DNA from: Methylobacterium sp. 2A | GTDB taxonomy: Bacteria > Pseudomonadota > Alphaproteobacteria > Rhizobiales > Beijerinckiaceae | Direction: 5' to 3' | Assembly (NCBI RefSeq): GCF_009806555.1 | Contig: NZ_VUOK01000052.1 | Location: forward strand, 1 to 64,000 | Length of the DNA: 64,000 nucleotides | Shown: piece by piece, positions 25,030-34,022 of the stretch | How the letters are laid out: every line of letters begins with the position of its first letter | Numbering within the stretch: position 1 is the stretch's first letter | The notes under the pieces: model-generated | The model's database searches: none | What the model was told of the DNA's origin: nothing | What the model saw: the letters and a program-made list of their open reading frames with translations, nothing else | Position numbers and translations under genes: made by a program

Positions 25030-27459
25030 ATGCGTCTGATCCTTCGTTTCTTCGGGATCCTGTTCAGCGCCGCCGCGGTGGTGTTCGTGCTCGCCGCCGG
25101 AGCGGGCGCCTACTTCTACTGGAAGTACAGCCAGGACCTGCCCGACCACGCGGCGCTCGCCAATTACGAGCCGCCGGTGATGACCCGCATCCACGCGGCC
25201 GACGGCTCGCTGCTCGCCGAATACGCCCGCGAGCGCCGGCTCTACCTGCCGATCCAGGCCATGCCGAAGATCGTGGTCGCCGCCTTCCTGTCGGCCGAGG
25301 ACAAGAACTTCTACAAGCATGGCGGCATCGACCCCGAGGGGATCGTCCGCGCCGTGCTGACCAACGCCAAGAGCGGCAAGAAGCAGGGCGCCTCGACCAT
25401 CACCCAGCAGGTCGCCAAGAACTTCTTGCTGTCCTCCGAGCAGACCTATGACCGCAAGATCAAGGAGGCGCTGCTGGCGCTGCGGATCGAGGCGGCCTAC
25501 TCCAAGGACAAGATCCTGGAGCTCTACCTCAACGAGATCTTCTTGGGCACGATCGTCCCGGGCCGCAACCTGCACGGCGTGGCGGCGGCGGCGCTCGATT
25601 ACTTCGGCAAGTCGGTCCACGAATTGACCATCAACGAGGCGGCCTACCTCGCCGCCCTGCCGAAGGGGCCGAACAACTACCACCCCTATCGCAAGACCCA
25701 GGCGGCCCTCGACCGCCGCAACGAGATCATCCGCCTGATGGCGGAGAACGGCTACATCACCAAGGAGGAGGCGGATTCCGCCAAGAAGATGCCGCTCGGC
25801 GTCAACCCGCGCGTCGCCTTCCCGAACGCCGCCAACGCCAACTACTTCACCGAGGAGGTCCGCCGCGAGATCTCCGAGCGCTACGGCGAGAAGAAGCTCT
25901 ACGAGGGCGGCCTCTCGGTGCGCGCCACCCTCGATCCGAAGATGCAGGCCTGGGCCCGCAAGGCGCTGGTCGACGGCCTCGTGCGCTACGATCAGGCCCA
26001 TGGCTGGCGCGGCCCCGTCACCAAGGTCGATCTGACCGGGCGCGACTGGGGCATGGCGGCCGCCGAGGTTCCGGCGCTCGGCGACGTGGCACCCTGGCGT
26101 CTCGCCGTGGTGCTGGGCAATGGCGGCGGCGGCGTCCAGATCGGGCTCCAGCCCAAGCGCGAAGCCTCCGGCCAGGTGGGCAAGGACCGGGAGACCGGCG
26201 TGATCACCCCCGAGGGGATGCGCTGGGCCGGCCGCGCGAACCTCCAGCCCGGCGACATGGTGTATGTCGAGGCGATCGAGGGCGGGAAGGGCCAGTTCCG
26301 GCTGCGCCAGAAGCCCGAGGTCTCCGGCGCCATCGTGGCCATGGACCCGAATACGGGCCGCGTCCACGCGATGGTGGGCGGCTTCTCGTACGACGAATCC
26401 GAGTTCAACCGCGCCACCCAGGCGATGCGCCAGCCCGGCTCGTCGTTCAAGCCGATCGTCTACTCGGCGGCGCTCGACAACGGCTACACCCCCGCCTCGA
26501 TCGTGCAGGATTCGCCGATCACCATCGAGGCCGGCCCTGGCCAGGAGGCCTGGACGCCCTCGAACTACGACGGCAAGTCGGGCGGCCCGCACACCCTGCG
26601 CTACGGCATCGAGCACTCGAAGAACCTGATGACGGTCCGGCTCGCCAAGGATGTCGGCATGCCGCTCATCGCCGAGTATGCCCGCCGCTTCGGCGTCTAC
26701 GACGATCTGCTGCCGGTGCTGCCGATGTCGCTCGGCGCCGGCGAGACCACGGTGATGCGCATGGTCACCGCCTATTCGATGCTGGCCAATGGCGGCCGGC
26801 GCATCCGGCCGACCCTGATCGACCGGATCCAGGACCGCACCGGCGAGACGATCTACCGGCACGACAACCGCAAATGCATCGGCTGCGACGCCGAGAAGTG
26901 GTCCGGCCAGGACGAGCCGAAGCTGGTGGACGATTCCGAGCAGGTGCTCGACCCGCTGACCGCCTACCAGATGGTGTCGATCATGGAGGGCGTGGTCCAG
27001 CGCGGCACCGCGACTCTGCTGAAGCAGATCGGCAAGCCGCTCGCCGGCAAGACCGGCACCACCAACGACGCCAAGGATGCGTGGTTCGTGGGCTTCTCGC
27101 CGGATCTGGCGGTCGGCATCTACGTCGGCTTCGACAAGCCGCGCTCGCTCGGCGACCGTGCCACCGGCGGCGGGATCGCGGCGCCGATCGCGCTGGAATT
27201 CCTCAAGACCGCCCTCAAGGACAAGCCGCCGACGCCGTTCCGCGTGCCGCCGGGGATCAAGCTGATCCGCATCAACCTCGCGAGCGGCACCCGCGCCGGT
27301 TCGAGCGAGGGGGCGGGGACGATCCTGGAAGCGTTCAAGCCCGGCACCGCGCCGCCGGATTCCTACGTGGCTCCGTCGGGTGGCGGCAATCAGGCCCCCG
27401 CGGCGGCAGCCGTGCCGGCCGATCCCGACCGGGCCGCGCAGGCGGGCGGGCTTTACTGA
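25030..27459 (+). CDS. mrcA: Penicillin-binding protein 1A (bifunctional class A PBP)
   Basis: An 809-residue protein from the ATG at 25030. A short cytoplasmic tail and one transmembrane helix (about 6-30) are followed by the GT51 glycosyltransferase domain, with the catalytic Glu in SAEDKNFYKHGGID and the QGASTITQQVAKN motif. A large inserted OB-like domain follows (about 300-420). The transpeptidase has SxxK in GSSFKP, SKN in EHSKNLM and KTG in AGKTGTTND. The C-terminus is a low-complexity Ala/Pro/Gly tail. It polymerises and cross-links peptidoglycan. It lies 170 bases after amiC in the same direction; that pairing is common in alphaproteobacteria. Confidence 0.93.
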   Translation: MRLILRFFGILFSAAAVVFVLAAGAGAYFYWKYSQDLPDHAALANYEPPVMTRIHAADGSLLAEYARERRLYLPIQAMPKIVVAAFLSAEDKNFYKHGGIDPEGIVRAVLTNAKSGKKQGASTITQQVAKNFLLSSEQTYDRKIKEALLALRIEAAYSKDKILELYLNEIFLGTIVPGRNLHGVAAAALDYFGKSVHELTINEAAYLAALPKGPNNYHPYRKTQAALDRRNEIIRLMAENGYITKEEADSAKKMPLGVNPRVAFPNAANANYFTEEVRREISERYGEKKLYEGGLSVRATLDPKMQAWARKALVDGLVRYDQAHGWRGPVTKVDLTGRDWGMAAAEVPALGDVAPWRLAVVLGNGGGGVQIGLQPKREASGQVGKDRETGVITPEGMRWAGRANLQPGDMVYVEAIEGGKGQFRLRQKPEVSGAIVAMDPNTGRVHAMVGGFSYDESEFNRATQAMRQPGSSFKPIVYSAALDNGYTPASIVQDSPITIEAGPGQEAWTPSNYDGKSGGPHTLRYGIEHSKNLMTVRLAKDVGMPLIAEYARRFGVYDDLLPVLPMSLGAGETTVMRMVTAYSMLANGGRRIRPTLIDRIQDRTGETIYRHDNRKCIGCDAEKWSGQDEPKLVDDSEQVLDPLTAYQMVSIMEGVVQRGTATLLKQIGKPLAGKTGTTNDAKDAWFVGFSPDLAVGIYVGFDKPRSLGDRATGGGIAAPIALEFLKTALKDKPPTPFRVPPGIKLIRINLASGTRAGSSEGAGTILEAFKPGTAPPDSYVAPSGGGNQAPAAAAVPADPDRAAQAGGLY

Positions 27460-27889
27460 GCGGAGAGGCTGCGCCGCGCACTTTTGAGAAAGAGCCGGCG
27501 CCGCTTCTCTCCCTCGCCCGCAGAGGGCCTTTGGGATTCACCCATCGGGTCCGGGCTCAGTGTGCCGTCGCCAGGCTTGGCAATCCGGACGCGCCACGCG
27601 CCTTCCCTCCCCCGCAGAGGGGGGGAGGGAGAGGCGCGGAGCCGCCTGCGCCGCTCCGAAAGAGATGTGTGCATCCGGTAGCACCAAAGGGGGAGGGGGC
27701 CCGCGTATGATGATCGCCCACTCCCCGACCCAACAGAAAAAAGCCGCCCCGGAGGGAGCGGCTTCGAGGAGTCTTCAGGGAGGCATCAAACAGAGCGGAC
27801 GAGATGTCCAGCTCGACATCCAGATCTCTGGATGCCTCTTTATGCCTCGGAAACCTTAATAGACAGTAAATACAAGTCTTCGTAAAAAT
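27460..27889. other. Intergenic region with palindromic repeats
   Basis: No gene is seen. Two partial copies of the CTCCCTC-CCCGCAGAGG type GC-rich element are present (about 27504-27535 and 27600-27635), followed by GGGGGAGGG. The minus-strand terminator of purSQ lies at 27735-27764. Both PBP1A and purQ converge on this spacer. Confidence 0.5.
27735..27764 (-). terminator. Rho-independent terminator of the purSQ operon
   Basis: On the minus strand, AAGCCGC (27764-27758) pairs with GCGGCTT (27747-27741) and is followed by TTTTTT at 27740-27735. It lies about 125 bases beyond the purQ stop codon. The T-tract is on the minus-strand side only, which fixes its direction. Confidence 0.85.
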
Positions 27890-28570
27890 TCACGCTGCCA
27901 GACTGTCGAACAATCCGCGCCCGTCGGTGCCGCCGATCAGATCCTCGACGAAGTTTTCCGGGTGCGGCATCATCCCGAGCACGGCCCGGTTCTCCGAGAG
28001 GACACCCGCGATCGCGTTGAGCGAGCCGTTGCGGTTGGCCTCCACGGTGATGGCCCCCTCAGCGTCGCAGTACCGGAAGGCCACCCGGCCCTCGCCCTCG
28101 ATCCGCGCCAGGGTCTCGGGATCGGCGAAGTAGTTGCCCTCGCCGTGGGCGACGCAGACGTCGATGACCTGACCCGGCCGGTAGGCGCTGGTGAAGCGGG
28201 TATCGGTGCGCTCGACCCGGAGCGTCTGCCGGTGGCAGATGAAGCGCCGGTTCACGTTGCGCATCAGCACGCCCGGCAGCAGGCCGGATTCGCACAGGAT
28301 CTGGAAGCCGTTGCAGATGCCGAGCACGAGGCCGCCGCGCGCCGCGTGGGCGCGCACCGCATCCATGGCGGCCGCCCGCCCGGCGATCGCCCCGCAGCGC
28401 AGGTAGTCGCCATACGAGAAGCCGCCCGGCAGGACGGCGAGGTCGGTGCCGGCCGGGAGTTCGTGGTCCGCGTGCCAGACGAGGCTCACCTGCGCGCCGG
28501 ACCGGCGCAGGGCCCGGACGACATCGCTCTCGCGGTTCGAACCGGGGAAGACGATGACGGCGGCGCGCAT
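27890..28570 (-). CDS. purQ: Phosphoribosylformylglycinamidine synthase subunit PurQ
   Basis: A 226-residue class I glutamine amidotransferase. The nucleophile is in LGICNGFQIL and the catalytic His in MMPHPENFVEDL; FPGSNRESD and GGFSYGDYLRCG are diagnostic for PurQ. It supplies ammonia to PurL for FGAM synthesis in purine biosynthesis, with PurS as the bridging subunit. The start overlaps the purS stop by one base (TGATG), so translation is coupled. purL is not in the window. A terminator follows. Confidence 0.97.
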   Translation of the reverse strand: MRAAVIVFPGSNRESDVVRALRRSGAQVSLVWHADHELPAGTDLAVLPGGFSYGDYLRCGAIAGRAAAMDAVRAHAARGGLVLGICNGFQILCESGLLPGVLMRNVNRRFICHRQTLRVERTDTRFTSAYRPGQVIDVCVAHGEGNYFADPETLARIEGEGRVAFRYCDAEGAITVEANRNGSLNAIAGVLSENRAVLGMMPHPENFVEDLIGGTDGRGLFDSLAA

Positions 28571-28809
28571 CAGAGGATCTCGATCGCGTAGTTCTCGACC
28601 ACCGTGTTGGCCAGGAGCTTCTCGCAGGCCGTGCGCAGGGTCGCCTCGGCGGCGCTGGCATCCGTGGCCGACACCTCGATGTCGAACACCTTGCCCTGCC
28701 GCACGCCCTCGACGCCCTGGATGGCGAGCGACTTGAGCGCGGCCTCGATCGCCTTGCCCTGCGGGTCCAGCACGCCGTTTTTCAGCGTGACGATGATACG
28801 GGCTTTCAT
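28570..28809 (-). CDS. purS: Phosphoribosylformylglycinamidine synthase subunit PurS
   Basis: A 79-residue protein begun at the ATG at 28809 (MKARIIVTLKNGVLDPQG), the normal PurS N-terminus and length. It continues with GKAIEAALKSLAIQGVEGVR and ends VVENYAIEIL, matching the small ferredoxin-like subunit that joins PurQ to PurL. Directly upstream of and overlapping purQ. The longer open frame to 28860 adds residues absent from the family. Confidence 0.95.
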   Translation of the reverse strand: MKARIIVTLKNGVLDPQGKAIEAALKSLAIQGVEGVRQGKVFDIEVSATDASAAEATLRTACEKLLANTVVENYAIEIL

Positions 28810-28925
28810 GGATCTTCGGGTCTCACGCGTCGCAGGAACAGAAGACATCACCTGCGGCAACGTTTCACAGGATGCCGCGGATCTCTGTTAGCAGGAAGGC
28901 CGCCAGCCTGTCGAACGTTGGCCGC

Positions 28926-29165
28926 TTACCGGCGGGCCGCGGCAGGGCCCGCGCGCAGCGGCTCGATGCTGGTCGCCCGGCGCCAGAGCTGCAGCATGAT
29001 CCAGACGGCGAACAGGCTGAACAGGCCCATCAGGACATGGCCGACCCGCTCTCCGAGATCGAACAGCCCGGCGAGGGCCCAACCGGCCGCGATGGCCACG
29101 GCGAACACCTCCGTGCCGACGAGGACCATCATGCTCACGATGGTGATGGCGTTGCGCCCGTTCAC
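28926..29165 (-). CDS. Small two-helix membrane protein, unknown function
   Basis: A 79-residue protein from the GTG at 29165, with AGGGG about 9 bases upstream; a TTG at 29186 is the alternative. Two hydrophobic helices (about residues 5-33 and 38-60) are followed by a basic C-terminal tail. VSMMVLVGTEVFAVAIAAGWALAGL resembles small alphaproteobacterial membrane proteins found near regA/actR (split for length here), but no named family is recognised. It lies downstream of the actR terminator and upstream of purS in the same direction. Confidence 0.6.
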   Translation of the reverse strand: MNGRNAITIVSMMVLVGTEVFAVAIAAGWALAGLFDLGERVGHVLMGLFSLFAVWIMLQLWRRATSIEPLRAGPAAARR

Positions 29166-29187
29166 GCGATCGACCCCTGAAAACAAG

Positions 29188-29219
29188 ACGGGTCTCGGAC
29201 GGAACCGTCCGAGACCCGT
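29188..29219 (-). terminator. Strong terminator after actR
   Basis: A perfect 15-bp stem (29188-29202 against 29205-29219) with a two-base centre, effectively a 4-6 base loop, is followed on the minus strand by CTTGTTTTC. It lies 50 bases past the actR stop and insulates the small membrane-protein gene. Confidence 0.85.
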
Positions 29220-29268
29220 GCAGCTAACCCACCGGGACCGGCCTGCGCAACCGATCCCAAAGATTTCG

Positions 29269-29868
29269 TCAGCGCGGCGCGCGCTTGGCCAGGATCCGCT
29301 GCAATGTCCGCCGGTGCATGTTCAGGCGCCGGGCCGTCTCGCTGACGTTGCGGCCGCACAGCTCGTAGACCCGCTGGATATGCTCCCAGCGGACCCGGTC
29401 GGCCGACATCGGATTCTCGGGCGGATCGGCCCGCTCGCCGGGCTGGGCCATCAGGGTGCCGTGGATCTCGTCGGCATCGGCGGGCTTGGCGAGATAGTCG
29501 AAGGCGCCGAGCTTCACCGCGGTGACCGCGGTCGCGATGTTGCCGTAACCGGTCAGGATCACGCCCCGGGCCTCGGGCCGGCGTTCCTTGAGGCGGGCGA
29601 TCACGTCGAGGCCGTTGCCGTCGCCGAGGCGCATGTCGATCACCGCGAAGGCGGGCGCCCGCGCTTCGACGGCCGAGACGCCGTCCGCCACGCTGTCGGC
29701 CACCTGCACGTGGTAGCCGCGGCTTTCCATGGCGCGCGCCAGCCGCGTCGAGAAGGGCTTGTCGTCATCGACGATCAGCAGGCTGCGGTCGGAGAAGGCG
29801 GCCAGCGGATCGGATTCGCTGATCACGGCAGCGTCGGTCGCCGCCACGGTCCCGGGCTGCGTGAGCAT
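29269..29868 (-). CDS. actR: Redox response regulator ActR/RegA/PrrA
   Basis: A 199-residue two-domain regulator. The receiver domain (about 28-140) has the acidic pocket LIVDDDKPF, the phosphoacceptor Asp in AVIDMRLGDGNGL, the switch residue in VILTGYG and Lys in YLAKPADA. A Fis-type helix-turn-helix follows at the C-terminus (VSETARRLNMHRRTLQRIL), a sequence almost invariant in this family. It controls carbon, nitrogen and energy metabolism genes according to redox state. Encoded 45 bases after its kinase gene and followed by a strong terminator. Confidence 0.95.
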   Translation of the reverse strand: MLTQPGTVAATDAAVISESDPLAAFSDRSLLIVDDDKPFSTRLARAMESRGYHVQVADSVADGVSAVEARAPAFAVIDMRLGDGNGLDVIARLKERRPEARGVILTGYGNIATAVTAVKLGAFDYLAKPADADEIHGTLMAQPGERADPPENPMSADRVRWEHIQRVYELCGRNVSETARRLNMHRRTLQRILAKRAPR

Positions 29869-29913
29869 CCGGCACTCCTTTCGGGTTTTCGTCGTCGGGT
29901 TCTTGGTCTGTCC

Positions 29914-31305
29914 TCATATAGGCACGGCATCGCGCGGTGGCAGGGGGTGCCGGATATTGAGTTCCGGCGAATGGCGCGGGACTGCCCCGCGCTCGAAGAT
30001 GTGGCGCGCCCAGGACACGCGCACCACCGCCCCATGGGCCTCCGGACCGGGCATGTTCATCAGGACGAGCTGGGCGCCGGAGCGCTCGATCAGGGTCTTT
30101 GCGATGAACAGGCCGAGGCCAAGCCCCGCTCCCACGGTGCCGCCCGATTGCGGCCGGTCCTGGCTGCGGGTGGTGACGTAGGGCTCGCCGGCGCGCAACA
30201 GAACCTCGCTGGAGAAGCCCGGCCCGTCGTCGCGGATCTCGATCCAGACCCGCTCCTGGGTCCAGCGCCCCTCCACGGAGACCCGGGCCTCGGCGAAGTC
30301 CACGGCGTTGTCGAGGATGTTGGCGAGCCCGAACATCACCCCCGGGTTGCGGCGGCAGGCGGGCTCCGGCCCCTCTCCGAGGCTCGTGACGTCGAGGGTG
30401 GTGCCGAGCGCCCGCTGCGGCGCCACCAGCTCCTCCACGAGGTGGCTGAACGTGACCGTCTCCAGGAAGCCGGCGCCCGCGCCGTCGCCATCGAGGGAGG
30501 TCAGCTTGCCCAGGATGCCGCGGCAGCGGTCGACCTGCTCGCGCAGCAGGTTCAGATCCTCCGCCACATTGGGCGAGGCCGTGGGGCCGAGCTGGCGGAT
30601 CAGCTCCTTGGTGACCACCATGATGGTGCCGAGCGGCGTGCCCAGTTCATGAGCGGCCGCCGCCGCCAGCCCGTCGAGCTGCGACAGGTGCTGTTCCCGG
30701 GCGAGCACGAGTTCGGTCGCCGCCAGCGCCTGGGCGAGGAGCCGCGTCTCCTCCGCCACCCGCCACGCGTAGACGCCCGTGAAGGCGGTGCCGAGCAGGA
30801 TCGCGGTCCAGACCCCCGAGACGTAGAGGAACGGCAATTCGATCCGCCCGTCCGCGAACCAGGGCAGCGGCCGGTGGACCAGGGCCAGCAGGGTCGCAAG
30901 CCCCACCGCCAGGAGACCCAGCGCCAGCGTCCGCTCCGGCGGCAGCGCGGTCGCGGAGATCAGCACCGGGGCGAGGAACAGCAGCGAGAACGGGTTCTGC
31001 AGCCCGCCCGTGAGGAACAGCAGGGCGGCGAGCTGCACGATGTCGAAGGCCAGGAGCAGAGCCGCCGAATCGTCGCTCAGCCGGTAGCTCGCCGGGAAGC
31101 GGATCCGCAGCGCCAGGTTCAGCCAGGACGAGGTGGCGATCACCAGGAAGCACCAGCCGAAGGGCAGCGGCAGGCCGAGGCCGAACTGCGCCCCGACCAC
31201 GGCGGCGCTCTGGCCGGTGATGGCGAGCCAGCGCAGGCGGACGAAGGTGTCGAGCCGCAGGTGTCGCGCGTCGCGGACGAGGCCGTTGAGTTCGGTGTCG
31301 GGCAT
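29914..31305 (-). CDS. actS: Redox sensor histidine kinase ActS/RegB/PrrB
   Basis: A 463-residue kinase from the ATG at 31305. Six transmembrane helices (about 25-195) contain GGLQNPF, the quinone-sensing heptad of RegB. The H-box is AAAHELGTPLGT. The downstream DRCRGIL holds the redox-active Cys equivalent to RegB Cys265. The ATPase domain has the N-box ILDNAVDFA, GGTVGAGLGLGLFIA and related G-boxes. It autophosphorylates under reducing conditions and transfers phosphate to ActR. It diverges from phaZ across a dyad-rich spacer. Confidence 0.95.
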   Translation of the reverse strand: MPDTELNGLVRDARHLRLDTFVRLRWLAITGQSAAVVGAQFGLGLPLPFGWCFLVIATSSWLNLALRIRFPASYRLSDDSAALLLAFDIVQLAALLFLTGGLQNPFSLLFLAPVLISATALPPERTLALGLLAVGLATLLALVHRPLPWFADGRIELPFLYVSGVWTAILLGTAFTGVYAWRVAEETRLLAQALAATELVLAREQHLSQLDGLAAAAAHELGTPLGTIMVVTKELIRQLGPTASPNVAEDLNLLREQVDRCRGILGKLTSLDGDGAGAGFLETVTFSHLVEELVAPQRALGTTLDVTSLGEGPEPACRRNPGVMFGLANILDNAVDFAEARVSVEGRWTQERVWIEIRDDGPGFSSEVLLRAGEPYVTTRSQDRPQSGGTVGAGLGLGLFIAKTLIERSGAQLVLMNMPGPEAHGAVVRVSWARHIFERGAVPRHSPELNIRHPLPPRDAVPI

Positions 31306-31441
31306 GCGCTGCTTCGGTGGGGCGTCGGACGGACTGGGCCGGTACGAAAGTTTCGCCACGCCGGCGACGTTCAAGTCCGGCGATGTCGCGGATGCGGGAG
31401 GCCGGCAGCCATCCGGGCCGAATCGTCACAGGCGCCGTCGT

Positions 31442-31497
31442 CACAGGGAAATCGTCCCCCTGTGGCAATGTTCCATTATCGTTCAGGGTGGAACATT
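31442..31497. promoter_or_regulatory. Two nested operator-like inverted repeats between actS and phaZ
   Basis: CACAGGG at 31442-31448 and CCCTGTG at 31458-31464 form a 7-bp dyad with a 9-base spacer. AATGTTCCA at 31467-31475 and TGGAACATT at 31489-31497 form a perfect 9-bp dyad with a 13-base spacer. Both lie 84-140 bases upstream of phaZ. Regulator unknown. Confidence 0.6.
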
Positions 31498-31580
31498 ATC
31501 CTGCCGATTCGGGTTGCAGGGGGTTCCATCGCCGGCTGGCGGGGCGCGTCGCTGGCCGGATGACGACCCGCGAGGTAACG

Positions 31581-32858
31581 ATGCTCCTGGCCTATTCGCT
31601 CTACGAGGGCGCCCGCGCCCTGATGACGCCGGCCCGGGTTGCAGCCGATCTCACGCGCTACGGCCTCCAGATTCCCGGCAATCCCCTGGCCTACGGGCCC
31701 TATGCCCGGGCGGTCAGCGCCGGCTGCGAGATGTTCGAGCGGGTCACCCGCCAGTACGGCAAGCCGGCCTTCGGCTTCACCGAGACGATCGTCGACGGCC
31801 AAGCGGTGCCGGTCAGCGAGCGGGTGGTGTGGGAGCGGCCGTTCTGCCGCCTGATCGCCTTCGACCGCGCCTTTCCGACGCCCCCCGCCGAGGCGCAGCC
31901 GAAGCTCCTGATCGTGGCGCCGATGTCGGGCCACTACGCGACGCTGCTGCGCGGCACCGTGGAGGCGATGCTGCCGAACCACCGGGTGTTCGTCACCGAC
32001 TGGACCGACGCCCGGATGGTGCCGTTGCTCGCCGGGCGCTTCGACCTCGACGACTACATCGACTATCTCCAGGAGATCTTCGCGGTCCTGGGGCCGGATC
32101 TCCACGTCATGGCGGTGTGCCAGCCGGCGGTTCCGGTGATCGCCGCGGTGGCGCTGATGGAGGCCGCCGACGAGCCGGCCGTGCCGAGTTCCATGACCCT
32201 GATGGGCGGCCCGATCGACACGCGCCGCTCGCCCACCGCGGTGAACTGCCTCGCGCAGGAGCGCGGCCAGACATGGTTCGAGCAGAACACGATCAGCCTC
32301 GTGCCGCCGATCTATCCGGGGGCGTGGCGCCGGGTCTATCCGGGCTTCCTGCAGCTCTCGGGTTTCATGGCGATGAACCTCGACCGGCACGTCACCGCCC
32401 ATACCGACATGTTCGACCATCTGGTGAAGGGCGACGGCGATTCGGCCGAGAAGCACCGGGATTTCTACGACGAATATCTCGCGGTGATGGACCTCACCGC
32501 CGAGTACTACCTGCAGACGGTGGAGACCGTGTTCGTGAACCACGCCCTGCCGCGGGGTGAGATGCAGCACCGGGGTGTTCCGGTCGATCTCGGGGCGATC
32601 CGCCGCTGCGCGATCCTGGCGGTCGAGGGCGAGAACGACGACATCTCCGGCGTCGGCCAGACCAAGGCGGCGCTCGACCTGACGCCGAACCTGCCGGAGG
32701 CACGCAAGGCCTATCACCTCCAGGCGGGGGTGGGGCATTACGGGGTGTTCAACGGCTCGCGCTACCGCACGGTGATCGCGCCGCGCATCGCGGCGTTCAT
32801 CCGCGCCATGCAGGCGGTGCCGGCCGCGCGGGGCGGGCATCTGCGGCAGGTGGGCTGA
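31581..32858 (+). CDS. phaZ: Intracellular polyhydroxyalkanoate depolymerase
   Basis: A 425-residue protein from the ATG at 31581, with GAGG spaced six bases upstream. It starts MLLAYSLYEGARALMTPAR, the standard PhaZ N-terminus (DUF3141-free, PHB_depo_C type). The catalytic nucleophile is Cys in AVCQPAVP, as in intracellular depolymerases of Rhizobiales and Ralstonia. VEGENDDISG contains the likely acid and VGHYGVFNGSRY the catalytic His with the family signature. It mobilises PHB from granules. Together with the phasins at 22-23 kb and mcd it ties this segment to C4/acetyl-CoA storage metabolism. It is next to the redox two-component system, which may regulate it. Confidence 0.92.
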   Translation: MLLAYSLYEGARALMTPARVAADLTRYGLQIPGNPLAYGPYARAVSAGCEMFERVTRQYGKPAFGFTETIVDGQAVPVSERVVWERPFCRLIAFDRAFPTPPAEAQPKLLIVAPMSGHYATLLRGTVEAMLPNHRVFVTDWTDARMVPLLAGRFDLDDYIDYLQEIFAVLGPDLHVMAVCQPAVPVIAAVALMEAADEPAVPSSMTLMGGPIDTRRSPTAVNCLAQERGQTWFEQNTISLVPPIYPGAWRRVYPGFLQLSGFMAMNLDRHVTAHTDMFDHLVKGDGDSAEKHRDFYDEYLAVMDLTAEYYLQTVETVFVNHALPRGEMQHRGVPVDLGAIRRCAILAVEGENDDISGVGQTKAALDLTPNLPEARKAYHLQAGVGHYGVFNGSRYRTVIAPRIAAFIRAMQAVPAARGGHLRQVG

Positions 32859-32871
32859 GCGGGGCGCGTAC

Positions 32872-33043
32872 CCTCCCTCCTCTGCGGGGGAGGGTGGCCC
32901 CTGCGCAGCAGGGGTCGGGAGAGGGGAACCCGGGTTCAGGAAGGGCGCGACCTTCATGACGTGCAGAGCCTCGTTCTGCACCGTCGCTCCCCTCTCCCGA
33001 CCCCCTTCGGGGGCCACCCTCCCCCGCAAAGGGGGGAGGGAGA
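32872..33043. repeat. Dispersed 170-bp palindromic element, copy A
   Basis: GC-rich arms (CTCCCTC..GGGGGAGGGTGGCCCC..GGGGTCGGGAGAGGGG, then the complement) flank a core containing GGGTTCAGGAAGGGCGCG and ACCTTCATGA. It is about 80% alike by eye to the reverse complement of copy B at 38435-38612. It lies immediately downstream of the OppC-type permease stop and of phaZ. Confidence 0.85.
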
Positions 33044-33089
33044 CAACCGGCGGCGTTGCGACCTCGGTCACCGGACACCCCTCAACCCG

Positions 33090-34022
33090 TCACAGAACCC
33101 GCCGCGGATCGAGCGCGTCGCGCAGGCCGTCGCCGATGAAATTGATCGACAGCACCGTCAAGAAGATCGCGCCCCCCGGGAACAGCGCCCAGTGCGGCGC
33201 CACGTCGAGGTGGTCCTTGGCGTCGAACAGCAGCCGCCCCCAGGTCGGGATGTCGGGCGGGAAGCCGAGCCCCAGGAAGGACAGCGTCGATTCCGCGATG
33301 ATCGCCGCCGAGACCTCGATGGAGGCCGCCACGATCACCGGTCCCAGCGCGTTCGGCAGGATGTGGCGGCGCACGAGGTGGCCGGTGGTCGCCCCCTGCG
33401 AACGGGCCGCCTCCACGAACTCCTTCTCGCGCAAGCTCAGGAACTGCGCCCGCACCAGCCGGGCGACCGGCATCCAGCGCAGGCCCCCGATCACCGCGAC
33501 GATCATCAGGAACACGCCGCCCTGGCTGCCGAACACGGCCTTCAGGCTGTCGCGGAACAGGTAGATCACGAGGAGCAGCAGCGGCAGCTGCGGCAGCGAC
33601 AGGAACAGGTCGGTCAGCCACATCAGCAGGGGGTCGAGGAACCGGCGCGACATCCCGGCCAGCGCCCCGACCAGAACCCCGATCAGGCTCGCCACCGCCA
33701 TGGCGGCAAAACCCACGGCGAGCGAGATCCGGCCGCCATAGATCATCCGGGCGAGCAGATCCTGGCCGAGATCGTCGGTGCCGAACGGGTGATCCCAGGA
33801 CGGGCCCTGGAGCTGGGCCGCGAAGTCGATGTCGTCGATGGCGACCGGCCAGAGCAGGCCGCCGAACACCACGCCGGCCACCAGCACGGCCAGCACCGCC
33901 ACGCTCGCCAGCGCCAGCCGGTGCCGCCGGAAGCGCCGCCACGTCTCCCGCCCCGGCGAGGCCGGCGCGCGGGCGGGCACAATCGCCTCATCGGAGGGCG
34001 ATGCGAGGGTCGAGCCAGCCAT
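33090..34022 (-). CDS. Peptide/nickel-type ABC transporter permease (OppC/DppC)
   Basis: A 310-residue inner-membrane protein with an N-terminal Opp-type cytoplasmic segment and six helices. Family marks are DHPFGTDDLGQDLLARMIYGGRIS (split by a helix), the EAA loop EFVEAARSQGATTGHLVRRHILPNA (given in parts) and a C-terminal LGLGFPPDIPTWG. Its start overlaps the OppB-type gene by 35 bases. It should form a heterodimer with the preceding permease, but no ATPase gene follows; copy A of the palindromic element stands there instead. Confidence 0.88.
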   Translation of the reverse strand: MAGSTLASPSDEAIVPARAPASPGRETWRRFRRHRLALASVAVLAVLVAGVVFGGLLWPVAIDDIDFAAQLQGPSWDHPFGTDDLGQDLLARMIYGGRISLAVGFAAMAVASLIGVLVGALAGMSRRFLDPLLMWLTDLFLSLPQLPLLLLVIYLFRDSLKAVFGSQGGVFLMIVAVIGGLRWMPVARLVRAQFLSLREKEFVEAARSQGATTGHLVRRHILPNALGPVIVAASIEVSAAIIAESTLSFLGLGFPPDIPTWGRLLFDAKDHLDVAPHWALFPGGAIFLTVLSINFIGDGLRDALDPRRVL

